A program made the position numbers and the translations under genes. A stretch of 6,443 bases of DNA from an uncultured Flavobacteriales bacterium. GTDB lineage: Bacteria > Bacteroidota > Bacteroidia > Flavobacteriales_D > Sanyastnellaceae. This document shows, one piece after another, positions 1 to 6,401 of this stretch. The number at the start of each line of letters is the position of its first letter. The stretch's first letter is position 1. Location: assembly GCA_913057815.1 (NCBI GenBank), contig CAJXOV010000132.1, forward strand, positions 1 to 6,443. Direction: 5' to 3'. Below the pieces are notes generated by a model, which searched no databases, had not been told where the DNA came from, and saw only the letters and a program-made list of their open reading frames with translations.

Positions 1-45
1 ACACCTCTCTATTCGTCGGCAGCGTCAGATGTGTATAAGAGACAG
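1..45 (+). other. Illumina Nextera i5 adapter (synthetic, not genomic)
   Basis: Bases 5-12 are the 8-base index CTCTCTAT, which I recognise as the Nextera N502/S502 i5 index. They are preceded by the ACAC end of the P5 primer. Bases 13-26 (TCGTCGGCAGCGTC) are the Nextera read-1 tail, and bases 27-45 (AGATGTGTATAAGAGACAG) are the 19-base Tn5 mosaic end used in tagmentation. Genomic sequence begins at 46. This stretch should be masked, and the gene cut here (lipB) is truncated by library construction rather than by mutation. Confidence 0.98.
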
Positions 46-229
46 GTGTAAACACGTGAGGGTGTTCTACAAATAGCAGATGATTTTGAGGAGTAACCGC
101 ATCAGCAGGATTCTCTAGTTTCCGATTGGAGATTTTTTGGTCAATAGATTGTTTAAACAACTCCTCCTGATAATCCCAGCAAGCTTTGTAATCCATTACA
201 CCCAAGTCCTGAAACTTTACTTTTTTCAC
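46..229 (-). CDS. lipB: Lipoyl(octanoyl) transferase LipB, N-terminal fragment
   Basis: LipB moves the octanoyl group from octanoyl-acyl carrier protein to a lysine of lipoate-dependent proteins such as the E2 subunits of 2-oxoacid dehydrogenases and GcvH. This is the first committed step of lipoate synthesis, in the cytoplasm. Only 61 codons plus one base are present, because the left adapter cuts the gene. The visible part starts MKKVKFQDLG, continues with a DYKACWDYQEELF stretch, and reaches LLFVEHPHVFT at residues 51-61, which matches the LipB motif just before the usual TLG(K/R)SG. The catalytic Cys and Lys lie downstream and are not in the window. I chose the GTG at 229-227 because it restores the expected N-terminus; the next in-frame ATG (codon 12) would remove the conserved FQDLG segment. 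The GTG shares its first base with the TAG stop of the isomerase gene (TAGTG), which suggests one operon with coupled translation. Family assignment is by recalled motif similarity. Confidence 0.9.
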
Positions 230-1212
230 TAGATGCTCGCTAATTTATTTTTAAGAAAATCAATGTTTTTAATATCTACAGGATCTGTCTGATTCATTTC
301 TGCTAAATGAAGAGAAACCCAGTCTCCAAAGTTTACTAAGTATAGACTTCTCTCTAGCTTAGTAACTCCTTTAGATTCTACCCCTACTACCTTAGCTCCT
401 TTTTCTTCAAATATTCCTTTACAAATATCCATTCTAATTTTCACTCGTTGAGCGTCATCTTCATTTCTAAATAACACCGCAGAGTAAGCATCACTTCCTC
501 CTTCCCATCCCACTAAATCATTGTGGTTCATCTCAGGAAATTGGTGGTGAAAACAAAGCATTTTAGCATTTTCTCCTATCTGCTGTCTCCATCTAATAGC
601 TACGCCTTCATATCCTGAATCAGAATATATGAGTGGTGTCGTTTTGTTTATTTGTTCAGCTACTAATTTAGCTTGAGATTGGATATAATATGCTGAGTCA
701 TTTAAAAGCTTCACCGCTGCATGCAGGTCACTATAAATAGATGGCCCTATTAGTTCGAATGATTCTAACATTCTGCAAATTTGAACTACACTTTGACCAA
801 ACTGAGATCTAGGTGGGTGACCGCCAATTACGGATATATATGGAATATCATATTTCTTAGCCCAGTCTTTTACTTTTCCACCAGAAGTAACACACCCAAT
901 AATACATTCTTTAGCCAAAGCCACTTCCATAGCTGAAAGAGTTTCTTCTGTATTACCAGAATAGCTACTTATTAAAACTAAAGTATTAGCGTCTGCAAAA
1001 TTTGGTAACCCGTATGATGAATGAGCTATACACGGAATGCTTAATGTCTGCTCTAACCATTCTAGCACAATTTTTCCGCCTATTCCGCTTCCTCCCATTC
1101 CACATATAATTAATGAGTTAATGGTTTTATCACCTTTTATTTGGCCTGACAATGTTCCTGTATTCAAGGAATCTTCTAATTGTGTAGTAAATGATTCTAT
1201 TAGTGCTCTCAT
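229..1212 (-). CDS. Bifunctional phosphoglucose/phosphomannose isomerase (SIS family)
   Basis: This 327-residue protein matches the short bifunctional PGI/PMI family first described in archaea and also found in Bacteroidota. It interconverts glucose 6-phosphate or mannose 6-phosphate with fructose 6-phosphate, feeding glycolysis and sugar nucleotide synthesis in the cytoplasm. An N-terminal SIS domain carries the glycine-rich turn GMGGSGIGG (38-46) and the phosphate-binding serine/threonine loop SSYSGNTEET (82-91). Arg135 lies in a PPRSQFG motif. Glu214 in RQQIGENAK and His230 in PEMNHND correspond in position and motif to the family's catalytic Glu and His. The C-terminus has the conserved DPVDIKNIDFLK pattern (310-321), where the family's functional lysine is expected. 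Length is normal and nothing is missing. The ATG at 1212 is preceded by a TACATTTG promoter-like element (1243-1236). The gene is divergent from lysS and overlaps lipB by one base. A classical large PGI is excluded by size; a plain SIS-domain protein is less likely given the NHN motif. Confidence 0.93.
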   Translation of the reverse strand: MRALIESFTTQLEDSLNTGTLSGQIKGDKTINSLIICGMGGSGIGGKIVLEWLEQTLSIPCIAHSSYGLPNFADANTLVLISSYSGNTEETLSAMEVALAKECIIGCVTSGGKVKDWAKKYDIPYISVIGGHPPRSQFGQSVVQICRMLESFELIGPSIYSDLHAAVKLLNDSAYYIQSQAKLVAEQINKTTPLIYSDSGYEGVAIRWRQQIGENAKMLCFHHQFPEMNHNDLVGWEGGSDAYSAVLFRNEDDAQRVKIRMDICKGIFEEKGAKVVGVESKGVTKLERSLYLVNFGDWVSLHLAEMNQTDPVDIKNIDFLKNKLASI

Positions 1213-1235
1213 GCGATCGTAAAAAATTGGAATGA

Positions 1236-1243
1236 CAAATGTA
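1236..1243 (-). promoter_or_regulatory. Promoter -7 element (TACATTTG) for isomerase-lipB
   Basis: On the minus strand this octamer fits the Bacteroidota -7 consensus TAnnTTTG exactly. It ends 23 bases before the ATG of the isomerase gene, implying a leader of roughly 15-20 bases. I found no clear TTG at the expected -33 spacing, so the call rests on the -7 match and on its location. Confidence 0.45.
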
Positions 1244-1308
1244 CATCTTCGATTCTTAATGAATGTAAAAAAGATGTAATCGCTTAGGTGTAGTTAAGTG
1301 TACAGTAA

Positions 1309-1316
1309 TACCTTTG
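1309..1316 (+). promoter_or_regulatory. Promoter -7 element (TACCTTTG) for lysS
   Basis: TACCTTTG followed by CACC is an exact match to the Bacteroidota TAnnTTTG consensus, in the form commonly seen in that phylum. It lies 31 bases upstream of the lysS ATG, giving a leader of about 25 bases. The leader is A-rich (for example ACTACAAAAGAGAACAAA) and lacks a strong Shine-Dalgarno site, as is usual in this phylum. A -33 TTG is not evident at the expected spacing. Confidence 0.5.
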
Positions 1317-1347
1317 CACCGCAATAATAACTACAAAAGAGAACAAA

Positions 1348-3057
1348 ATGGCGATCCAACTTTCTGAACAAGAAATCCAAAGGAGACAAGCATTAGATGA
1401 AATGAGAAACAGAGGAATAGAGCCTTTCCCGGCTGCACAATTCCATGTGGACACACTTTCTAAACAACTCAAACAGGATTTTACAGAGGGTAAACAGGTG
1501 GTTATGGCAGGAAGACTCATGAGCAGAAATATCATGGGTAAGGCTTCTTTTGCTGATCTTCAGGATTCTGAAGGAAGAATTCAGCTTTATGTAAATAGAG
1601 ATGAAATCTGCACAGGAGAAGACAAAGCACTTTATAACGATGTGTTTAAAAAACTGCTGGATCTAGGAGATTTTATAGGTGTAAAAGGAGAAACGTTTAC
1701 TACTCAAACTGGAGAGCCTTCTGTAAAAATCACGGAACTTCATGTGTTGGCTAAATCAGTAAAACCACTTCCTGTAGTAAAAACAGATAGTGATGGAAAC
1801 GTACACGATGCATTTACTGATCCTGAATTAAGATACAGGATGCGTTATGTGGATTTAGTAGTAAATCCTGATGTGAAGGATACGTTTATCAAACGTTCTA
1901 AGATCATGACTTCTATGCGTAATTTCCTTTCTAACAAAGGATACTTGGAAGTAGAAACGCCTATTCTTCAGCCTATTCCTGGAGGAGCAGCTGCACGTCC
2001 GTTTATCACTCATCATAATTCTTTAGATACTTCATTGTACCTAAGAATAGCCAATGAGCTTTACTTAAAAAGACTAATAGTAGGTGGTTTTGATGGTGTT
2101 TTTGAATTTGCCAAAGCATTCCGAAACGAAGGAATGGATAAAACTCACAACCCTGAGTTTACCATGATGGAAATGTATGTCACGTATAAAGATTATAAGT
2201 GGATGATGGAAACTACAGAGCAGATGCTAGAAACCATATGTATGGATGTGCTAGGAACTACAAAGGTGACCATAGGTGAAAACCAGGTTGACTTTAAAGC
2301 TCCTTTTAAGCGTGTTACAATGATTGGCGCTATTAAAGATCACACAGGAATAGACATCGATGGAATGAATGAAGTTCAGCTAAGAGAAGTATGTTCTAAG
2401 CTAAACGTGCCTATGGATGATTCTATGGGTAAAGGAAAACTGATAGATGAAATCTTTGGTGAAAAGTGTGAAGGAAACTACATTCAGCCTACGTTTATAA
2501 CGGATTATCCTATAGAAATGTCTCCGCTTTGCAAAGCACATAGAGACAATCCTGAACTGACAGAACGTTTCGAATTAATGGTAAACGGTAAAGAATTAGC
2601 CAACGCTTATTCTGAGTTAAATGATCCTATAGACCAGCGTGCAAGATTTGAGGAACAGGTAAATTTAGCAGACAGAGGAGATGATGAGGCTATGTTTATA
2701 GACCAGGATTTTCTTAGAGCGCTAGAGTATGGAATGCCTCCTACATCAGGAATGGGAATAGGAATAGACAGACTGACTATGTTTCTAACAGGAAATGATT
2801 CTATTCAAGAAGTATTATTCTTCCCACAGATGAGACCAGAGGTTTTTCAGACAGAATCTGCTGAGCCTGCGGTGCAAATATCAGATGAAGGAAAAATAGT
2901 AATGAAAATCCTTACAGAGCAAATGCCGTTAGGAGATCTTAAGACCAAGTCAGAGTTAAGTAACAAGAAATGGGACAAAGTGACCAAAGAACTTAAGGCT
3001 GCAGGAATGCTTGAAATCTGGAAAGATGGAGAAGTGCTGCTTGTGAAGCCAGTTTAG
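1348..3057 (+). CDS. lysS: Lysyl-tRNA synthetase, class II
   Basis: LysRS charges tRNA-Lys with lysine using ATP, in the cytoplasm. The 569-residue protein has the class II LysRS layout. An OB-fold anticodon-binding domain spans about 50-135 (with ASFADLQDSEGRIQLYV at 66-82). The catalytic core follows: motif 1 around 185-206 ending in VETPIL, motif 2 at 258-277 (FRNEGMD, then HNPEFTMMEMY) with Arg259, and motif 3 at 468-475 (GMGIGIDR) with Arg475. The usual LysRS ending, SIQEVLFFPQMRPE, falls at 485-498, and about 70 further residues follow. That extension contains a KWDKVTKELKAAGMLEIWKDG stretch that looks like a small helix-turn-helix or winged-helix fold. I associate such extensions with LysRS of Bacteroidota. 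The start at 1348 fits the promoter-like element upstream and the family N-terminus. The gene ends with TAG and appears transcribed alone. Confusion with AsnRS or AspRS is excluded by the LysRS-specific core. Confidence 0.97.
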   Translation: MAIQLSEQEIQRRQALDEMRNRGIEPFPAAQFHVDTLSKQLKQDFTEGKQVVMAGRLMSRNIMGKASFADLQDSEGRIQLYVNRDEICTGEDKALYNDVFKKLLDLGDFIGVKGETFTTQTGEPSVKITELHVLAKSVKPLPVVKTDSDGNVHDAFTDPELRYRMRYVDLVVNPDVKDTFIKRSKIMTSMRNFLSNKGYLEVETPILQPIPGGAAARPFITHHNSLDTSLYLRIANELYLKRLIVGGFDGVFEFAKAFRNEGMDKTHNPEFTMMEMYVTYKDYKWMMETTEQMLETICMDVLGTTKVTIGENQVDFKAPFKRVTMIGAIKDHTGIDIDGMNEVQLREVCSKLNVPMDDSMGKGKLIDEIFGEKCEGNYIQPTFITDYPIEMSPLCKAHRDNPELTERFELMVNGKELANAYSELNDPIDQRARFEEQVNLADRGDDEAMFIDQDFLRALEYGMPPTSGMGIGIDRLTMFLTGNDSIQEVLFFPQMRPEVFQTESAEPAVQISDEGKIVMKILTEQMPLGDLKTKSELSNKKWDKVTKELKAAGMLEIWKDGEVLLVKPV

Positions 3058-3169
3058 ATTCTTGTTTGGTTTTTTTAATTTGATTCTTTTTTAGATTCTA
3101 AAAGTAAATACTCCTCACATTCTTGATTACCATAGCTTTCCTTATATTTGAGGAAACGCCTTACACGCT
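3058..3169 (+). promoter_or_regulatory. Intergenic region with promoter for the surface protein gene
   Basis: This 112-base AT-rich gap contains TTG at 3123-3125, a 17-base spacer, and TATATTTG at 3143-3150. This is a good fit to the Bacteroidota TTG / TAnnTTTG promoter. Transcription would start near 3157, leaving a short leader before the ATG at 3170. No convincing rho-independent terminator for lysS is present: the only palindrome (3089-3103, TTTTAGA/TCTAAAA) is all-AT-like, has a one-base loop and lacks a following T tract. Confidence 0.55.
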
Positions 3170-3226
3170 ATGAAAACGATTCTACTCTCCTTATTCCTTT
3201 GTTTTAGCTTTTATTCTTTTGGCCAG
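3170..3226 (+). other. Signal peptide of the T9SS surface protein
   Basis: Residues 1-19 are a short charged start (MK), a hydrophobic core (ILLSLFLCFSFYSF) and a small-residue end, GQ, typical of Sec signal peptides in Bacteroidota. Cleavage is likely after Gly18 or Gln19. The cysteine at residue 11 is within the core and not in a lipobox, so a lipoprotein is unlikely. Confidence 0.85.
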
Positions 3227-6200
3227 TTTTTAGGACAACAACAAGAAATTACCGGCACAACATTGGAAGCTTCTGACGTTCATTCAGCAGACCTAGATGG
3301 AGATGGGGATATGGATATACTTTCTGCTTCACAGGAGGATGATAAAATCGCCTGGTATGAAAATGATGGGGTTGGAAATTTTGGCGTAACTCAAGTCATA
3401 AGCTCTGATGCAAGTGGTGCTCATTCTGTTTACACCTCAGATTTAGATGGGGATGGGGATATCGATGTCTTGTCTGCTTCTCGTAATGATGATAAAATCG
3501 CCTGGTATGAAAATGATGGCCTTGGAAATTTTGGCCCGCAGCAGGTCATAAGCACTGTGGCAAGTAGTGCTAACTCTGTTTACACCTCAGATTTAGATGG
3601 GGATGGGGATATGGATGTATTGTCGGCTTCTTTCCTTGATGATAAAATCGCTTGGTATGAAAATGATGGCCTTGGAAATTTTGGCCCGCAGCAGATCGTA
3701 AGCACTGAGGCAAATGGTGCTAACTCTGTTTACACCTCAGATTTAGATGGGGATGGGGATATCGATGTCTTGTCGGCTTCATGGAATGATAATAAAATAG
3801 CCTGGTATGAAAATGATGGGGTTGGAAATTTTAGCGCACAGCAGGTCATAAGCTCTGAGGCATATGGTGCTCGCTCTGTTTACTCCTCAGATTTAGATGG
3901 GGATGGGGATCTCGATGTCTTGTCGGCTTCATGGTATGATGATAAAATAGCCTGGTATCAAAATGATGGGGCAGGAAATTTTGGCTTAACTCAAGTCATA
4001 AGCTCTGAGGCAGATGGTGCTTGGTCTGTTTACACCTCAGATTTAGATGGGGATGGGGATATCGATGTCTTGTCTGCTTCACAGCTGGATGATAAAATTG
4101 CTTGGTATGAAAACTTAACAGGAGAGGGATGTACAGATACTGAAGCTTGTAATTTTGATACTGACGCTTGGATAGATAATGGAAGCTGCTGTTATACTGA
4201 TTGCGGTTGTATTGACCCTATAGCTGAGAATTACTCAGATACTGCGGAGTGTGAAAACAATACATGTGAATACATAGAAGGGTGCTCTAATTCCCTAGCC
4301 ATCAATTACAATCCAAATGTAACTTTAGATATAGGCTCCTGCTCCTTTAAAATCACAGGAACAGTTTTTTATGATGAAAACGAAAATGGTATCATGGATG
4401 GAGCTGAGTATGGTCTTCCATTTCAAACCATCACCATAGAAGCTTTAGGATTAACGTACATTACCAACGATCAAGGAAACTTCATTGCCAACTTAGGCTC
4501 ACAGTCGCTTGCGTTTTTTGAGCTTTCAGAAAATCCCTTGTTTCCTTATTTCACTACTCTTAATATTCAGTCTTTTGATGCCTCTAGCAGTACTTCTACA
4601 AATTTAATGTTTGGCATATCTAATGAGTTTCCTGAATTTGGTATTTGTATAGATCTTTACCCAAGTGGTAATGGCTTTTTATGCAATGATTATTCTAACC
4701 ATAACATCTGCTTCCGTAACATGGGAAACGTACCTATAGATGGAATAGTTGAAGTTGAGTACGATGACCTCTTCCAAGGACATCAAGAAGTAACACCCAT
4801 AGATTCTGTAAACGGAAATAAAGTGTACATGAGCTTTGCAAATCTACTGCCTGGTGAAATGTTTTTCTATGACATAGACCTGCTCACTCCTACAGTAGAC
4901 CACATAGGAGAATACATCACCAGTCATGCTAGAATTTATGGTTATTATGAAGGAGAGCAAGTAGCCTATGGAGAGCAAGAGCTTACCATGGAGGTAGCCT
5001 GTGCCTATGACCCCAATGATAAACAAGCTTTCCCTTTAGGTTATACCGATGAGCATTGGCTGCTGCCAGAAACCGAACAAGAGTTTTTAGTACGTTTCCA
5101 AAACACAGGGAACGCCCCAGCACAAGATGTGCGTATTCAAGATACTATAGATGTCAACTTTGATTTGAGTACACTCAAAATAGTAGCCAACTCTCATTCA
5201 GTAATGACGAGTATTAATTCAGAAACCAGGGTAGTAGATTTCTTTTTTGAGAACATTCAATTGCCAGATTCTGTAAATAATGAACCTGACTCTCATGGGT
5301 TGATTTCCTATAAAATAACTCCTCATGCAGACCTTTCCGTAGGAACAGGGTTGATTAACACAGCATTTATTTATTTCGATAATAATGATGCTATAGTTAC
5401 CAATACCACTTGGACCACTATTCATGAATGTGGTGGAGAAGCGGCTTTTGACGCTTCAGAAATAGCTGTCTGTCCAGGAGAAGAAATCATATTTACGAGT
5501 TTGTATGAAGAAATAGATAGCTATCAATGGAATATAGATTCAGCTCCGGAAGCAATAGACTCTACTTTGATTAAAACTTTTAATGACGCTGGAGAATACA
5601 TTGTTCAGTTGGTTGCAGAAAACCCTCTTTGCCAAGAAAGCACAATGCAAGTGGTTAACATTCACGAAAATCCATCAGCAGAATTCACTAGCTCAAATAC
5701 TGAAATATGTACTGGAGAAACTATTGAATTTGAAAATGAAGATGAAAACCTTCAGTCTCATCAATGGTCAATTGATGCTTCGGTAATCAGCCAAGAACAA
5801 CTGTTCTCAGAAACATTCTCTGAAGCGGGAGAGTTTACTGTAGAGCTTACCACTATGAATGAATTCTGCTCTGATTCTCAAAATGAAACTATTACTGTTT
5901 TCGCCTCACCATCAGCAGAATTCACCAGCTCAAATACTGAAATATGTGCTGGAGAAACTATTGAATTTGAAAATGAAGATGAAAACGCACAAGCTTTTCA
6001 GTGGCTAATTAACAATGAGGAAGCAGGAGAAGACCAACTACTCTCTGAGGAGTTCTCTGAAGCGGGTGAATATACCATTGAGCTTACTACAGTAAATGAA
6101 ATATGCTCTGATTCTCAAAGTGAAACTATTATCGTTTACGGATATCCTTCTACAGAAATCACAGAAGACGGTGCCATTCTCACCGCAGCAGATGGAGAGA

Positions 6201-6401
6201 ATTATTTATGGTTTGTAAATAGTGTGCTTATCCCTGGCGCTACGAACCAATCCTATGAAGCCTTAGAAGATGGTTCTTATTCTGTGGTAGTTATAGGAGA
6301 AAATGGCTGTACAGTTCAGTCAGAGGAAACCATGGTGGTGAGCATCAATGAGATGGAAAACAGCATAGTTCTTCTTTATCCAAACCCTATGACGGATGTG
6401 G
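3170..6401 (+). CDS. Large secreted VCBS/FG-GAP and PKD-repeat protein with T9SS tail, 3' truncated
   Basis: The frame stays open for 1077 codons plus one base up to the adapter. It has no stop and no frameshift that I can see in a full read-through. Domains in order: signal peptide 1-18/19 (MKTILLSLFLCFSFYSFGQ); VCBS/FG-GAP propeller 20-315 with six DLDGDGDxD calcium-loop motifs on a strict 50-residue period; cysteine-rich block 320-393 of three units starting GCTD, GCID and GCSN, with 10 cysteines; SdrD_B-like domain 394 to about 470 (GTVFYDENENGIMDG); beta-sandwich region to about 610; conserved T9SS-cargo domain 611-754 (CAYDPNDK, then VRFQNTGNAPA and FIYFDNNDAIVTNTT), probably DUF7619-like; three 79-residue PKD-like units 756-992; Ig-like domain about 993-1057; and the start of a type A T9SS sorting domain with YPNP at 1070-1073. 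About 60-70 C-terminal residues are probably missing. The protein should cross the inner membrane by Sec and the outer membrane by T9SS, then be attached or released. Adhesion or ligand binding is plausible; no catalytic domain is visible and the true role is unknown. Confidence 0.93.
3278..4114 (+). repeat. 150-bp in-frame tandem repeats (VCBS/FG-GAP blades), 5 full copies plus a partial sixth
   Basis: Units begin at 3278, 3428, 3578, 3728, 3878 and 4028, each exactly 150 bases (50 codons) apart with no indels. The sixth stops matching after 4114. The unit core reads VYTSDLDGDGDIDVLSAS, then two variable residues, DDKIAWYEND, GxGNFG, QVIS and a variable tail. Codon choice is shared between copies: 3425-3480 and 4025-4080 are identical over 56 bases. 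Units 2 and 3 are the closest pair over their second halves, while units 4 and 5 share the TCGGCTTCATGG stretch. This points to recent duplication or gene conversion. Confidence 0.95.
4127..4348 (+). other. Cysteine-rich three-unit segment within the surface protein
   Basis: Residues 320-393 contain three units of about 25 residues that start with Gly-Cys (320, 346 and 371) and end near (S/T)C.(Y/F). They fit the loose pattern GC.(D/N)..A.NY....D.GSC.(Y/F) seen between domains of many T9SS cargo proteins. The ten cysteines are an even number and suit disulfide bonding outside the cell. The middle unit is the most divergent. Function is unknown; a rigid, protease-resistant spacer is a reasonable guess. 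Confidence 0.7.
5435..6145 (+). repeat. Three 237-bp PKD-like repeat units
   Basis: Units at 5435-5671, 5672-5908 and 5909-6145 are each exactly 79 codons. All share Cys13, Gly15-Glu16, Trp32, the AGE(Y/F) turn at 52-55 and Cys66 (unit numbering), so each probably has one disulfide between strands. In units 2 and 3 the first 78 bases differ at only two positions (both units begin PSAEFTSSNTEIC), while the middle is diverged. Unit 1 is much more distant. The units likely form a stalk ahead of the T9SS tail. Confidence 0.9.
6359..6401 (+). other. Start of type A T9SS C-terminal sorting domain
   Basis: Residues 1064-1077 include the hallmark YPNP motif (1070-1073) after a hydrophobic SIVLL strand. 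In the TIGR04183-type sorting domain this motif marks the first strand, with roughly 60-70 residues to follow up to the protein end. The adapter removes that remainder. Confidence 0.85.

Larger units (their letters stand above)
1213..1347. promoter_or_regulatory. Divergent intergenic region between isomerase-lipB and lysS
   Basis: These 135 bases separate the two divergent start codons and must hold both promoters. Each direction has one exact TAnnTTTG element (annotated separately). An 8-base inverted repeat, TACATCTT at 1242-1249 and AAGATGTA at 1271-1278, lies between them with 21 bases in the middle. It overlaps the edge of the isomerase element. A regulator site is possible, but a chance match in AT-rich DNA is also likely. 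I see no riboswitch or leader peptide. Confidence 0.6.

Noticed and set aside
1284..1535. Minus-strand 83-codon open frame over the lysS start
   Set aside because: It is antisense to the conserved N-terminus of lysS, has no recognisable motif and covers the lysS promoter region.
3089..3103. Palindrome TTTTAGA-T-TCTAAAA after lysS as a terminator
   Set aside because: The stem is almost all A/T, the loop is a single base and no T tract follows, so it is not a credible rho-independent terminator.
3278..4114. 150-base tandem repeats as a CRISPR array or satellite
   Set aside because: The period is far longer than a CRISPR repeat-spacer unit, and the repeats are in frame and encode recognisable VCBS/FG-GAP calcium-loop motifs.
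4844..5425. Short minus-strand open frames (60 and 68 codons) opposite the surface protein gene
   Set aside because: They lie antisense to an intact frame with clear domain homology and have no motifs or start signals.
5583..5786. Plus-strand 67-codon frame in the PKD region
   Set aside because: It is an out-of-frame shadow of the PKD units; the real frame is continuous there with conserved Cys and Trp positions.
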